A DNA stretch of 34,515 nt from an uncultured Anaerolineales bacterium (GCA_937952305.1 CALFZO010000106.1:1-34515); one strand, 5' to 3'; shown: positions 22,503 through 31,018, numbered from the stretch's first letter. A program made the numbers and translations. Notes: generated by a model from the letters alone, not told the origin.

Positions 22503-23228
22503 ATGATCTTCGACCAACATGAGTTCGATCTCCGCTGCGAATGGGGCGAGCCAGGCGTGACGACCCTGGCCCCGATCAGCGACGCCGTCGTCATCGTCGA
22601 CGTGCTGTCGTTTTGCACGAGCGTCGAGATCGCCGTGCGGCAGGGCGCCCTGGTCTATCCGTATCGCGGGCCTGCCGACGCGGCCGCCGCCTTCGCCGCC
22701 TCGGTCGGCGCGGAACTCGCGGACCGCCGGCGCACGCCCGGCCGCTACTCGCTCTCGCCTGAGTCGCTTCAGAAACTCGGGCCCGGCGCGCGCCTCGTAT
22801 TGCCGTCGCCGAATGGCGCGACGCTGACGCTGGCCGCCCCGCCGACGCCGGTGCTGGCCGGCTGCCTGCGCAATGCGCGCGCCGTCGCCCGGGCCGCCCG
22901 GCGGTTTGGCCCGCGCGTGGCCGTCATCTCGGCCGGCGAACGCTGGCGGGCCGATGGCAGCCTGCGGCCGGCCTTCGAGGATCTAGTCGGCGCCGGCGCT
23001 ATCCTCTGCCACCTGGAGGGACGGTTGGCCCCGGAAGCGCAGGCCGCGGTCGCGGCGTTTCGCGCGGTGGAGGCCCGCCTGAGCGAAGCGCTGCGGCAGT
23101 GCAGTTCCGGCAAGGAACTGGTCGAGCGCGGCTTTGGCGGGGATGTGGACCTGGCGGCGCAGCTCAACCTGAGCGAGTGCGCGCCGGTCCTGACGGACCA
23201 GGCTTACCAGTGGAACCAAACGCCATGA
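22503..23228 (+). CDS. ComB-like 2-phosphosulfolactate phosphatase
   Basis: The 241-residue protein matches ComB: VVIVDVLSFCTSVEIA (30-45), the LPSPNGATL turn, the AGERWRADGSLRPAFEDLVGAGAI block and the GFGGDVDLAAQLNLSECAP end. In coenzyme M synthesis ComB removes phosphate from 2-phosphosulfolactate. Many non-methanogens, including Chloroflexota, carry the gene without the full pathway, where its substrate is uncertain. It overlaps the next gene by four bases (ATGA), so the two are co-translated. Confidence 0.8.
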   Translation: MIFDQHEFDLRCEWGEPGVTTLAPISDAVVIVDVLSFCTSVEIAVRQGALVYPYRGPADAAAAFAASVGAELADRRRTPGRYSLSPESLQKLGPGARLVLPSPNGATLTLAAPPTPVLAGCLRNARAVARAARRFGPRVAVISAGERWRADGSLRPAFEDLVGAGAILCHLEGRLAPEAQAAVAAFRAVEARLSEALRQCSSGKELVERGFGGDVDLAAQLNLSECAPVLTDQAYQWNQTP

Positions 23229-23959
23229 ACGCCATCGTAACCGGCCTGCACGGCACCGTCGCGCCGGCCCTGGCGCAGGCCCTCGCGGCCGGCGGCCACA
23301 CCGTCACCGCGTGGGATCGGGCCCAGACGCCGATAGACAGTGCCGCCGCGGCGCGCGCCTTTATCCGCGAGGCGCGCCCGGACTGGTTCTTCCACCTGGC
23401 CACCGGAAGTCCGGCCTGGGCCGAGTTAGCGGCCGCCGTTTGCGCCGAGCAAGGGGTGAAGTTCCTGTTCACGAGCTCGGTCTCAGTCTTCGCGGCCGCG
23501 CAACGCGGACCCTTCACCGTGGAGCACCCGCCGGAGCCCGCCGACGATTACGGGCGCTACAAGCTTGACTGCGAACGGCGTGTGCGGGCCGCCTGCCCGG
23601 AGGCGCGGGTGGTGCGCCTGGGCTGGCAGATCGGGTTGCAGTCCGGCGGCAACCACATGGTGGATTATCTGGAGCGCGCCTCCCAGGTGCAGGGCCACCT
23701 GGACGCCAGCGTCCACTGGTATCAGGCGTGCTCATTCCTGTCGGATACGGCCGCCGGCCTGGTAGAGGTCATGCAGGCACAGCCAGCCGGCCTCTATCAC
23801 CTGGACGGGAACCCGGGGCTCAATTTTCACGAGATTGTGCTGGGGTTGCGGCGGCTTCTCGGCCGGCCCTGGGTTGTCCACCCGAGCACCAGCCCGGCCC
23901 TGGATAACCGCCTGCTGGATGAGCGCGTGCGCGTGGCCGCTATCACTCAGCGCTTTTAG
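23225..23959 (+). CDS. NAD(P)-dependent sugar-nucleotide reductase-like (RmlD-like)
   Basis: The 244-residue protein has a Rossmann dinucleotide loop GLHGTVAPAL (7-16), a short SDR of the RmlD/epimerase branch. S84-S85 in LFTSSVSVFA and Y109-G-R-Y-K113 give the catalytic Ser and YxxxK. The C-terminal half (HLDGNPGLNFHEIVLGLRRLLGRP) matches the nucleotide-sugar reductase pattern. RmlD makes dTDP-rhamnose; this shorter protein may act on another nucleotide sugar or metabolite. ATGA coupling to ComB is notable. Confidence 0.75.
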   Translation: MNAIVTGLHGTVAPALAQALAAGGHTVTAWDRAQTPIDSAAAARAFIREARPDWFFHLATGSPAWAELAAAVCAEQGVKFLFTSSVSVFAAAQRGPFTVEHPPEPADDYGRYKLDCERRVRAACPEARVVRLGWQIGLQSGGNHMVDYLERASQVQGHLDASVHWYQACSFLSDTAAGLVEVMQAQPAGLYHLDGNPGLNFHEIVLGLRRLLGRPWVVHPSTSPALDNRLLDERVRVAAITQRF

Positions 23960-23978
23960 GCCGGTCCAGCGGCGCGCG

Positions 23979-24890
23979 TCAGGGGCCGCTGACGACGGGG
24001 AAATAGGGCAGCCAGCGCGGGCTCGCATACCAGACCAGCAGGACGGCGGCGGCCGCGATCTCGATCGGCTTGTGGAACGGCCGATGCAGCTCTACGGTGG
24101 AGGCGGCCAGGCGCGCCCGGACCAGACGCCGCCCCGCCAGCAGCACGCCCAGCCCGACAATCGCCAGCAGCACTTCGACCGGGATCAACCGCTCTACCCA
24201 GACCGTGGCCAGGCCGGCGGCGACGCCGGTCACCAGCGCCGCCAACATCAACGCCTGCGCCGGCCGCGCGCCGATCAGGCTGGCCGTGTGCGTGACGCCG
24301 GCCGCCCGGTCGCCGTCCAGGTCACGCAGTTCGTTGAACAGCTGCCCATACAGGCTGATCGCCAGGACGAACAGCAGCGGCAGGACCCATCCGCCGGCGG
24401 CATTGCGCTCAGCGGCCAGCGCCAGGTAGGCGGCGCCGAATTGAAGGCCGGCGAGCATGAAGATGTGCGACACCAGATCGGCGACAGGCACCGCCTTCAA
24501 GCGCAGGGGGCGCGCCGAGTAGACGTAGCCGAGCACCAGGCAGGCCAGCCCGGCCACGAACGCGCCCCAGCCGAGCAGCGCATACAGGCCGGCCGCCGCC
24601 GCCGCCACACCCATTGACCAGGCGCGCGCGGCGCGCGCGCTGAGGCGCCCGGCCGAGACCGGGTTACGGCCGACCTTCTCCGGGTTCAGGGCGTCGTCGG
24701 GCGCGTCCTCCACGTCGTTCAGCATGAACGCGAAGCCCACCGCCAGCCAGTTGGCGGCCAGCACGCCCGCAAAGGGCCAGCCAAACGAACCGCGCGCCGC
24801 CGCCGCGCCGAGGATGGTCGTCACGACGACAAAAGACGCGTACTCCGGGAAGCGGGTCAGCTGCCACAAACCGTCCAGAGGCTCTTTCAT
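23979..24890 (-). CDS. UbiA family prenyltransferase
   Basis: The 303-residue membrane protein has both UbiA aspartate motifs: NDVEDAPDD (N58, D59, D62, D66) and NELRDLDGD (D190, D192, D194), which bind Mg and the prenyl diphosphate. Seven or eight hydrophobic helices surround them. The aromatic or lipid acceptor is unknown; candidates are quinone or archaeal-lipid-like precursors. ATG 24890 places the first helix correctly; a GTG 22 codons upstream at 24956 is an alternative with a TATGAT box five bases before it. It ends 19 bases after the convergent SDR stop. Confidence 0.85.
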   Translation of the reverse strand: MKEPLDGLWQLTRFPEYASFVVVTTILGAAAARGSFGWPFAGVLAANWLAVGFAFMLNDVEDAPDDALNPEKVGRNPVSAGRLSARAARAWSMGVAAAAAGLYALLGWGAFVAGLACLVLGYVYSARPLRLKAVPVADLVSHIFMLAGLQFGAAYLALAAERNAAGGWVLPLLFVLAISLYGQLFNELRDLDGDRAAGVTHTASLIGARPAQALMLAALVTGVAAGLATVWVERLIPVEVLLAIVGLGVLLAGRRLVRARLAASTVELHRPFHKPIEIAAAAVLLVWYASPRWLPYFPVVSGP

Positions 24891-24998
24891 GCGCGGGCCT
24901 TTCTTAGGGGTTGGCCGAGCCGGGCCAGGGCTGGCCGCCCATGCCGATGCGACCACCCCGCATCATAACACCGCCGGCGGAGCACCGGCGGCCGGCAT

Positions 24999-25033
24999 AA
25001 AAAAAGGACCCCGATCCAGGTGATCGGGGTCCT
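24999..25033 (-). terminator. Intrinsic terminator of cspA
   Basis: Read on the minus strand, an 11-bp perfect stem (gaccccgatc paired with gatcggggtc, plus one pair) with a five-base loop is followed by at least seven T residues. This is a textbook rho-independent terminator placed 20 bases after the cold-shock stop codon. Confidence 0.9.
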
Positions 25034-25052
25034 GCGGTGTTTGGCGCGGCGC

Positions 25053-25265
25053 TTAGGCCTTGACGACCACCTTGGCGGCCTGCAGGCCCTTCGGCCCGTT
25101 CTCGATCGAGAACTCCACCTGCTGCCCTTCCTTCAGGGTGCGGTGGCCGGAGCCCTCAATCGCCGAGAAGTGGACGAAGACATCCGGCCCGCCTTCACGC
25201 GCGATGAAGCCGTAGCCCTTGCCGTCGCTGAACCACTTCACGGTGCCAACTGTTCGATCTGACAT
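25053..25265 (-). CDS. cspA: Cold-shock protein CspA
   Basis: The 70-residue protein is a complete cold-shock domain. Both RNA-binding motifs are present: RNP1 GKGYGFI (residues 15-21) and RNP2 VFVHF (29-33). VGTVKWF at the start and the EFSIENGPKGLQAAKV end are typical. It binds single-stranded RNA and DNA and melts RNA structure, acting as an RNA chaperone. AAGGAGG (25274-25280) eight bases before the ATG is the strongest ribosome site in the window. It has its own promoter, long leader and terminator, so it is monocistronic. Confidence 0.97.
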   Translation of the reverse strand: MSDRTVGTVKWFSDGKGYGFIAREGGPDVFVHFSAIEGSGHRTLKEGQQVEFSIENGPKGLQAAKVVVKA

Positions 25266-25343
25266 CTTACTTGCCTCCTTTGGGCAAAGCGGGGAATGGG
25301 TTAAGACACTTGGTACGTCCCATCGGAGTTGTCGAACAAAACA

Positions 25344-25365
25344 GCCCGCGGAGTGACCCGCGAGC
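25344..25365 (-). promoter_or_regulatory. Hairpin in cspA leader
   Basis: In the leader of the cold-shock gene, GCTCGCGG and CCGCGGGC (minus strand, one G-T pair) enclose a six-base loop and are followed by tgttttgtt. It looks like a weak attenuator. Cold-shock proteins can melt such hairpins, so it may give feedback or temperature control. Confidence 0.45.
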
Positions 25366-25413
25366 CGCCGTCAGCTTACATCCAACGCGAACTTTCCTGG
25401 TATCCTGCGCCGG

Positions 25414-25442
25414 ACTATAGCACGCCCGGTCTGGCCTGTCAA
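25414..25442 (-). promoter_or_regulatory. Sigma-70-type promoter of cspA
   Basis: On the minus strand, TTGACA (25437-25442) and TATAGT (25414-25419) are separated by exactly 17 bases, nearly full consensus. The transcript would start near 25407 and carry a leader of about 140 bases before the ATG at 25265. Confidence 0.8.
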
Positions 25443-25475
25443 CGCAACCACGCTGGCGCACGCGCGCCGGGAGGG

Positions 25476-25481
25476 TAAAAT
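25476..25481 (+). promoter_or_regulatory. Possible -10 box for the small membrane protein
   Basis: TAAAAT stands about 50 bases before ATG 25532, in the gap divergent from cspA. No clear -35 accompanies it. Confidence 0.35.
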
Positions 25482-25531
25482 TCGGCTTCCGGCAGCGCGC
25501 CGGCCTCAATCGCCCAGGAGATCAGGAGACT

Positions 25532-25813
25532 ATGCTTCCCATCCGCGGCAACGCCCTCGGCCTGGCCATGCTCGTCGTCACCGGCGCTATCGCCGCCGTG
25601 GGCGGTCTGGTCCTTCAGCTCGGCGACGCGCTCGTCATGATCGCCGTCGGCGGCGCGCTCATCGTCATGGACCTGGCGGTCCGCTGGCGGGTCCGGCCGG
25701 CGCCGGGCTGGCTCATGCAGAGCCACGCCGGCGGCTACCTGTTCTTTGTGCCGGTCTGGGTCGCCGGCGGCGTGGTCATTCTCATCAACGTGATCAACGC
25801 CCTGGTCGCGTGA
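25532..25813 (+). CDS. Small three-helix membrane protein, unknown
   Basis: The 93-residue product has three hydrophobic segments: ALGLAMLVVTGAIAAVGGLVLQLG, ALVMIAVGGALIVMDLAV, and YLFFVPVWVAGGVVILINVINALVA. I do not recognise a family. AGGAGATCAGGAG just before the ATG is a good ribosome site. It is divergent from cspA and convergent with the dioxygenase, nine bases away. Confidence 0.65.
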   Translation: MLPIRGNALGLAMLVVTGAIAAVGGLVLQLGDALVMIAVGGALIVMDLAVRWRVRPAPGWLMQSHAGGYLFFVPVWVAGGVVILINVINALVA

Positions 25814-25822
25814 CCGGCCGCC

Positions 25823-26785
25823 TCAGGCCGGGCTGACCGTGATTGGCTTCAGCCCGGCTTCGATCTCGGCCCGGCGGGGCTCCAGGAAGGGCGGCAGGGC
25901 CAGCCGCTGACCGAGCGTCTCCACCGGCTCGTCGGCCGCGAAGCCGGGGCCATCCGTGGCGATCTCGAAGAGCAGGCCGTTCGACACACGAAAGTAGATC
26001 GAGCGGAAGTAGTAGCGGTCCACCAGCGGCGACACCGGCAGCCCGGTCCGCAGCAGCCGCTCATGCCAGGCCTGCTGTCCGGCTTCATCCGCGACGCGAA
26101 AAGCCACGTGGTGGACGCCGCCCGCCCCCAGCTGGGCGCTGCGCTCGTGCGGCGCCTCCGCCACCCACACTTCGCGGCCCGGCCCGCCGGCGTCGAACGC
26201 ATACTGCCTCACCGCGTGGCCGTCCGGGAAAACCGCGGGCGGCCCCTGGCGCAACTGCAAGACCCGGGTGAGGATCGTGTCCAGGCGCGTCCAGGCCGGC
26301 ACCGACAGCATGACGGCCTGGAAGCCGCGCAGCGCGTACGCGTTCGGCACGCCGCCGGCCTCCCACACTTCTCCCTCGAATCCGGCGCCGCCATCATCGA
26401 CCAGCGCCAGCCGCTGGCCCTCTGGATCCTCAAAGCGCAGCAGCGCCCGCTCCGCGAACAACTCGGGCGCGTGAACCACCGCCCCCATCTCGGTCAGGCG
26501 CTGCCGCCAGAACTCAATCGCCGCTGGGCCATTCACCCGGAAGGCCGTCAGCACCACGCTGTCGGTGCCGCGCTGGTCCGGCCCGATCTGCGGCCAGTCG
26601 AAGAAGGTCATATCGGTGCCGGGGCTCCCGACCTTGTCGGCGTAGAACAGGTGATAGGCGCTGACGTCATCCTGATTCACTGATTTCTTGACCAGGCGCA
26701 GCCCCAGCACCCGGGTATAGAAGTCGACGTTCCGGCCAATCTGGGCGGAGACAGCGGTGACGTGATGCAGGCCCGTCAGTTTCAT
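25823..26785 (-). CDS. Ring-cleaving dioxygenase (MhqO/PcpA type)
   Basis: The 320-residue enzyme is a two-domain VOC-fold extradiol-type dioxygenase. The metal ligands line up with PcpA: H8 in LHHVTAVS, H226 in GVHHVAF and E274 in NGLLFEIATDG. FFDWP and RFEDPEGQRLALVDD in the first domain and the YFRSIYFRVS strand in the second are typical of the MhqO/MhqE/PcpA group. Those enzymes open hydroquinone rings with Fe(II) and oxygen and are often controlled by MarR-type repressors under quinone stress; no such regulator gene is adjacent. AAGGGAAG before the ATG fits a ribosome site. Confidence 0.85.
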   Translation of the reverse strand: MKLTGLHHVTAVSAQIGRNVDFYTRVLGLRLVKKSVNQDDVSAYHLFYADKVGSPGTDMTFFDWPQIGPDQRGTDSVVLTAFRVNGPAAIEFWRQRLTEMGAVVHAPELFAERALLRFEDPEGQRLALVDDGGAGFEGEVWEAGGVPNAYALRGFQAVMLSVPAWTRLDTILTRVLQLRQGPPAVFPDGHAVRQYAFDAGGPGREVWVAEAPHERSAQLGAGGVHHVAFRVADEAGQQAWHERLLRTGLPVSPLVDRYYFRSIYFRVSNGLLFEIATDGPGFAADEPVETLGQRLALPPFLEPRRAEIEAGLKPITVSPA

Positions 26786-27136
26786 GGCGCTTCCCTTGCG
26801 TGTGAGCTGAGGCCCGGCCCACCTCGCCTATGCCTGTCCGGCGACGACTCTCTATTCCGACCAACCCGGTAAGTTTACAGCACTCTGCTGTCAGGTGCGC
26901 TGGCCCATCACAGCCATGTCACGGCGCCTGTCATCGCCTCCCGCCAGAATACCCTCAGCACCAACGCCTGCGCTTGCTACGCTGATCTGCCCCAATGGGC
27001 AGGCCTGGCCCGCTAACCGCCGCCAATCCGCGCCCGCCATACGGCCCGCAAGACCCGCGGCGGCGTTGCCGGCCTGGCCCGATATCACGGACTTGTCACA
27101 CGCTTGACCGGAGGGCGTCACCCGCCGCCGCGCACC
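26786..27136. other. Divergent 351-base regulatory gap
   Basis: The gap lies between the divergent dioxygenase and the sulfate-transporter operon and should hold both promoters. I see no gene with support. On the minus strand TAAACT and GAATAGAG are possible -10-like strings for the dioxygenase. On the plus strand GGAGGG lies 22 bases before ATG 27137, rather far for a ribosome site. No clear operator palindrome stands out. Confidence 0.4.
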
Positions 27137-29026
27137 ATGTCGATCCAGTTGGAGCAGCTCACCAAACGCTACGAGGGTCACCCGGTGGTCAACCAGGTGT
27201 CGCTGGAAATCGCCGACGGCGAGTTCTTTGTGCTGATCGGCCCCAGCGGCAGCGGCAAGAGCACGGTCTTGCGCATGATCGCGGGCCTGACCTCCGTGGA
27301 CGCCGGCCGCATCTGGCTGCACGGCCGCGACGTCAGCCAGGCGGCGCCGCAGGCGCGCGGCGTCGGCTTCGTGTTTCAGCACTACGCCTTGTTCCAGCAC
27401 ATGTCGGTGGCCGACAACGTCGAGTTCGCGCTGCGCGTGCGCAAGGCGGCCCCGGTCGAACGCCGCCGCCGCCGCGACGAGCTGCTCGACCTGGTGGGGC
27501 TGGCCGGCCTGGGCCAGCGGATGCCCAACCAGCTCTCCGGCGGCCAGCAGCAGCGCGTCGCCCTGGCGCGGGCGCTGGCCCATCGCCCGTCCGTCCTGCT
27601 CCTGGACGAGCCGTTCGGCGCGCTGGACGCCAAGATCCGCGTGGACCTGCGGCGCGCCCTGCGGCGCATCCAGACCGAGCTGGGCATCACCACGATCTTC
27701 GTCACGCATGACCAGGAGGAGGCTTTTGAGCTGGCCGACCGCATCGGCGTGATGAATTTCGGCCGGCTGCTGGAGGTCGGTCCGCCGTCCGAGTTGTACC
27801 AGCGCCCGCAGACCGAGTTCGTGGCCACTTTCCTGGGCACGGCCAACCTGCTCGTCGGCCAGTGTGTCGCCGGCAGCGTCCGGCTGGGACCCGTGCACTT
27901 TCCCCTCAACACCGAGGCCCTCCCGCTCGACACACCCAACACACCCCAGCGCGTGCAGGTGCTGTTCCGGCCGGAAGACGTGGCCGTGGCGGCGGCGCCG
28001 GAGGCGCTCAATTGCCCCCAGCTCGGCCCAGGCGTCGTGGAGCAGTGCGTGTTCGCGGGCTCGTCCGAGCGGCTGACGCTGCGCCTGCCGCCGCTGCCCA
28101 CCGTGCGCCCGATCGCGCCGCCGGTGGCCTTCGGCGACAACTCGCTGCTGGTGGAGGCCGCGCGTCTGCAGGACCAGACGCGGCGCCTGCCGCTGCAGCC
28201 CGGCGACCGGGTCTGGGTGGGCGTGCGCCGCATCCACGCCCTGGCGCACCCCGGCCTGAGCTTCCTGATCCCCACCGACGGCTCGCCGGCGGCCCTGGCC
28301 GCGCTCGAGGTCGGCGGCCAGATCGCGCGCCTGGCCCACGCCCGCGTCACCCTGCTGGGCTACGGCGCCGCGCCCACTGTGCTGGAGCGCCACCTGCAGA
28401 CAGCCAAGGAGCGCCTGGGGAGCGGCCTGGCCGCACTGGAGCTCCGCGTGTCCGCCGAGCCATTGGGCGATGCCATCGCGGCCGAGGTGGAACGCCAGCC
28501 CGCCGACCTGGTGATCCAGGGCTTTCACCCGGCCGGCGGGGTCGCGCTGGCCGAGCAGACGCTGCGCGGCGGCGAACACCACGTCTTGCTGGTGCCGGCC
28601 GAGAAGAACCCCGGCACGCCGACCCGGGCGCTGGTGTGCGTCACGGGCAGCGAGCCGGCCAAGAACGACGTGCTCTTCACCGGGCGCCTGGTGCGGCACC
28701 TGGGCGCTGAGGCCACCCTGTTGTGCGTGTTGCCCGCCGCGCCGGTGGAGGCCGACGCGCACGAGCGGGCCGAACGCTTCCTGGCCGGCGGCGTGCGCAC
28801 GCTGGCCGTGCTGGGCGTGCCGGCCGCCACCAAGCTGCAGACCGGTCCGGTCCGGGACGTGATCGCGCACGAAATGCAGGCCGGCCACCATGACCTGCTC
28901 GTGCTGGGCGCGCCCCTGCCGGAACGCGACGGCACAATCTCGCTCCGCGGGCTGGTCGGGCAGATGCTGACCGGGCTGAGCGGACACCAGGCCCTGATCG
29001 TCCGGTCCGAGTTCCTGGCCGCCTGA
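27137..29026 (+). CDS. cysA: Sulfate ABC ATPase (CysA-like) fused to two Usp-like domains
   Basis: The 629-residue protein starts as a CysA-type ABC ATPase: Walker A GPSGSGKST (35-43), Q-loop Q81, signature LSGGQQQR (133-140), Walker B VLLLDEPF (153-160) and H-loop H191. A TOBE-like region follows (about 240-375) with VLFRPEDVAVA. Ordinary CysA ends near 350-370. Here two alpha/beta domains follow. The first (about 377-487) begins FLIPTDGSPAALAALEVGGQIA and ends VLLVPAEK. The second (about 496-625) begins RALVCVTGSEPAKND and ends with DLLVLGAPLPERDG and HQALIVRS. Both follow the universal stress protein pattern. It would power sulfate (or thiosulfate) import, with the added domains perhaps sensing nucleotides or stress. 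It leads the operon with Sbp, CysT and CysW. Confidence 0.85.
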   Translation: MSIQLEQLTKRYEGHPVVNQVSLEIADGEFFVLIGPSGSGKSTVLRMIAGLTSVDAGRIWLHGRDVSQAAPQARGVGFVFQHYALFQHMSVADNVEFALRVRKAAPVERRRRRDELLDLVGLAGLGQRMPNQLSGGQQQRVALARALAHRPSVLLLDEPFGALDAKIRVDLRRALRRIQTELGITTIFVTHDQEEAFELADRIGVMNFGRLLEVGPPSELYQRPQTEFVATFLGTANLLVGQCVAGSVRLGPVHFPLNTEALPLDTPNTPQRVQVLFRPEDVAVAAAPEALNCPQLGPGVVEQCVFAGSSERLTLRLPPLPTVRPIAPPVAFGDNSLLVEAARLQDQTRRLPLQPGDRVWVGVRRIHALAHPGLSFLIPTDGSPAALAALEVGGQIARLAHARVTLLGYGAAPTVLERHLQTAKERLGSGLAALELRVSAEPLGDAIAAEVERQPADLVIQGFHPAGGVALAEQTLRGGEHHVLLVPAEKNPGTPTRALVCVTGSEPAKNDVLFTGRLVRHLGAEATLLCVLPAAPVEADAHERAERFLAGGVRTLAVLGVPAATKLQTGPVRDVIAHEMQAGHHDLLVLGAPLPERDGTISLRGLVGQMLTGLSGHQALIVRSEFLAA

Positions 29027-29089
29027 GACCGTGTCCCAGGCCGAAGTCATCACCTGGCCCATCGCGGGTCCGTTCGGAGGAATAAGCCT

Positions 29090-30148
29090 ATGTCCCCTGC
29101 CAAACTCACTCGCTTCAGCCTGGCCCTCAGCCTGCTGGCGGCACTGACCGCGTGTGCCGGGTCGGCCGCCACGCCGACGACATCGGCGGATGAGGCCGCG
29201 GCTGTGCACGTCATTCTGGGCGCTTACACCACGCCGCGCGAGGCCTACGGCCAGCTCATCCCGCTCTTCGCCGAAAAATGGAAGGCGCAGACCGGCCAGA
29301 CCGTGACCTTCGAAGAGTCCTACCAGGGCTCGGGCGCGCAATCGCGCGCCATCGTCGAGGGTTTTGAGGCCGATGTTGCGGCGCTGTCACTGCAGGCCGA
29401 TATCGACCGGATCGTCGACGCCGGCCTGATCACGCACGCCTGGCGCACGGTCGGGCCGAGCCAGGGCATGGTCAGCACATCCGTGGTGGCCTTCGCCGTG
29501 CGGCCGGGCAACCCCGAGAACATCCAGGACTGGGCCGACCTGGCCCGGCCGGGCCTGGAGGTGCTCACGCCGAACCCGAAGACCAGCGGCGGCGCGCAGT
29601 GGAACATCTTGGCCCTGTACGGCGCCGCGCTGCGCGGGCAAGTGACCGGCGTGCCGGCCGACGACCCGGCCGCCGCCACGGCCTTCCTGCAGGCGGTGCT
29701 CAAGAACGTCACCGTCATGGACAAGGCCGCCCGTGACAGCATGACCACGTTTGAGAAGGGCGTCGGCGACGTCGCCATCACCTACGAAAACGAAGTCCTG
29801 GTGGGCCGGCAAGCGGGCCAGGAATACGACCTGGTGATCCCGCGCTCGACGATCTTGATCGAAAACCCCATCGCCGTGATCGACGCGCACGTGGACAAGC
29901 ATGGCGCGCGCGCCGTGGCCGAGGCCTTCGTGGATTTCCTGTTCACGCCCGAGGCCCAGACCATTTTCGCTCAGCACGGCCTGCGCTCCATCGACGCCAG
30001 CGTCGCCCAGGCCACGGCCGCCCAATATCCGCCCGTGGCGGACCTGTTCACGATTGAGTTCTTCGGCGGCTGGGGCCAGGCCACGCCCAAGTACTTCGGC
30101 GACGACGGCGTCTACACGCACGCCATCGCCGAGATCCAGGCGCCATGA
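29090..30148 (+). CDS. sbp: Sulfate-binding lipoprotein (Sbp/CysP-like)
   Basis: The 352-residue protein has a lipoprotein signal with lipobox LTAC (Cys22) and the Sbp-family markers ESYQGSGAQSRAIVEGFEADVAAL (about 75-99) and LTPNPKTSGGAQWNILALYGAAL. VAITYENEVLV and the conserved C-terminal helix complete the two-lobed fold. It binds sulfate or thiosulfate outside the membrane and delivers it to the CysT/CysW permease. GGAGGAATAAGCCT precedes the ATG. It lies second in the transporter operon and overlaps CysT by ATGA. Confidence 0.92.
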   Translation: MSPAKLTRFSLALSLLAALTACAGSAATPTTSADEAAAVHVILGAYTTPREAYGQLIPLFAEKWKAQTGQTVTFEESYQGSGAQSRAIVEGFEADVAALSLQADIDRIVDAGLITHAWRTVGPSQGMVSTSVVAFAVRPGNPENIQDWADLARPGLEVLTPNPKTSGGAQWNILALYGAALRGQVTGVPADDPAAATAFLQAVLKNVTVMDKAARDSMTTFEKGVGDVAITYENEVLVGRQAGQEYDLVIPRSTILIENPIAVIDAHVDKHGARAVAEAFVDFLFTPEAQTIFAQHGLRSIDASVAQATAAQYPPVADLFTIEFFGGWGQATPKYFGDDGVYTHAIAEIQAP

Positions 30149-30999
30149 CGGCCAGCCAAGCCCGCCTGCGCGGGGCCGCGCCCGAGCCCGGTTGGGGGAC
30201 GTGGGCGGTGCGCGGCGCCGCCCTGACCTACCTGACCGTCCTGCTCATCCTGCCCCTGTTCGTCATCGCCCAAGATGGGCTGCGCGCCGGGCTGGCCGGG
30301 CTGTGGCGGGCGGTGACTCTGCCGGTGGCCTGGCAGGCCCTGCGCCTGACGTTGTGGACAGCCGCGTTGATGGCGATTCTCAACGCCGGCATGGGCACGC
30401 TGACCGCGTTCGTGCTGGTGCGCTATGAGTTTCCGGGCCGGGACTGGCTCAACCTGCTCATCGACCTGCCGCTGGCCGTTCCGACGCTGGTGACCGGCGT
30501 GATGCTCGTGATCCTGTACGGGCCGCAGGGTGCGCTGGGCGGCTGGCTGGAGAGCACCTTCGGCTGGCGCGTGATCTTCGCGCCGCCCGGCATCGTGCTG
30601 GCTCTGCTCTTCATCACGTTCCCGTTTGTGGTGCGGGCGCTCCAGCCGGTGCTGGAGGCCCTGGACCGCGCCCAGGAGGAGGCCGCCGTCACGCTGGGCG
30701 CCAACGCCTGGACGACGTTCTGGCGAGTGGTGTTCCCGCCGCTGCTCCTGCCGCTGACGACGGGCACCCTGCTGAGCTTTGCGCGCGCCATCGGCGAGTT
30801 CGGGTCGATCGTGATCGTGGCCGGCAACATCCCGCTCTTCTCGCAGACCGCGGCCGTCTACGTCTTCGGCGAGGTCGAGTCGGAGAACCGCCTCGGCGCC
30901 AGCGCCGTTTCGCTGGTCATGCTGGCGCTGGCCTTCGTCCTGGTGATGCTCGTCGATTGGCTGCAGCGGCGCCGCCGGTCGGTGTCGCCGCAGGCTTAG
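30145..30999 (+). CDS. cysT: Sulfate ABC permease CysT (CysU)
   Basis: The 284-residue inner-membrane protein has about six helices and the permease EAA loop EEAAVTLGANAWTTFWRVVFP, followed by LLSFARAIGEFGSIVIVAGNIPLFSQTAAVYVFGEV, the CysT-type tail. ATGA overlap with the binding protein indicates coupled translation. With CysW it forms the channel driven by the fused ATPase. Confidence 0.92.
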   Translation: MTASQARLRGAAPEPGWGTWAVRGAALTYLTVLLILPLFVIAQDGLRAGLAGLWRAVTLPVAWQALRLTLWTAALMAILNAGMGTLTAFVLVRYEFPGRDWLNLLIDLPLAVPTLVTGVMLVILYGPQGALGGWLESTFGWRVIFAPPGIVLALLFITFPFVVRALQPVLEALDRAQEEAAVTLGANAWTTFWRVVFPPLLLPLTTGTLLSFARAIGEFGSIVIVAGNIPLFSQTAAVYVFGEVESENRLGASAVSLVMLALAFVLVMLVDWLQRRRRSVSPQA

Positions 31000-31018
31000 G
31001 ACGTCCTGAGGAGAGACT

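Noticed and set aside
23835..24617. Open frame opposite the UbiA gene
   Set aside because: It is an antisense shadow of a well-supported membrane enzyme; its composition is Gln/Arg-rich.
24956..24956. GTG start for the UbiA gene with a TATGAT box five bases upstream
   Set aside because: It would add 22 residues (ASAWAASPGPARP...) not typical of UbiA proteins; the ATG at 24890 starts just before the first conserved helix. Leaderless use of the GTG remains possible.
26891..29341. An 816-codon open frame on the minus strand opposite the transporter ATPase
   Set aside because: It lies antisense to a clearly functional ABC gene, has low-complexity Arg/Gln/Gly-rich translation, and its length is explained by GC-rich third positions of the real gene.
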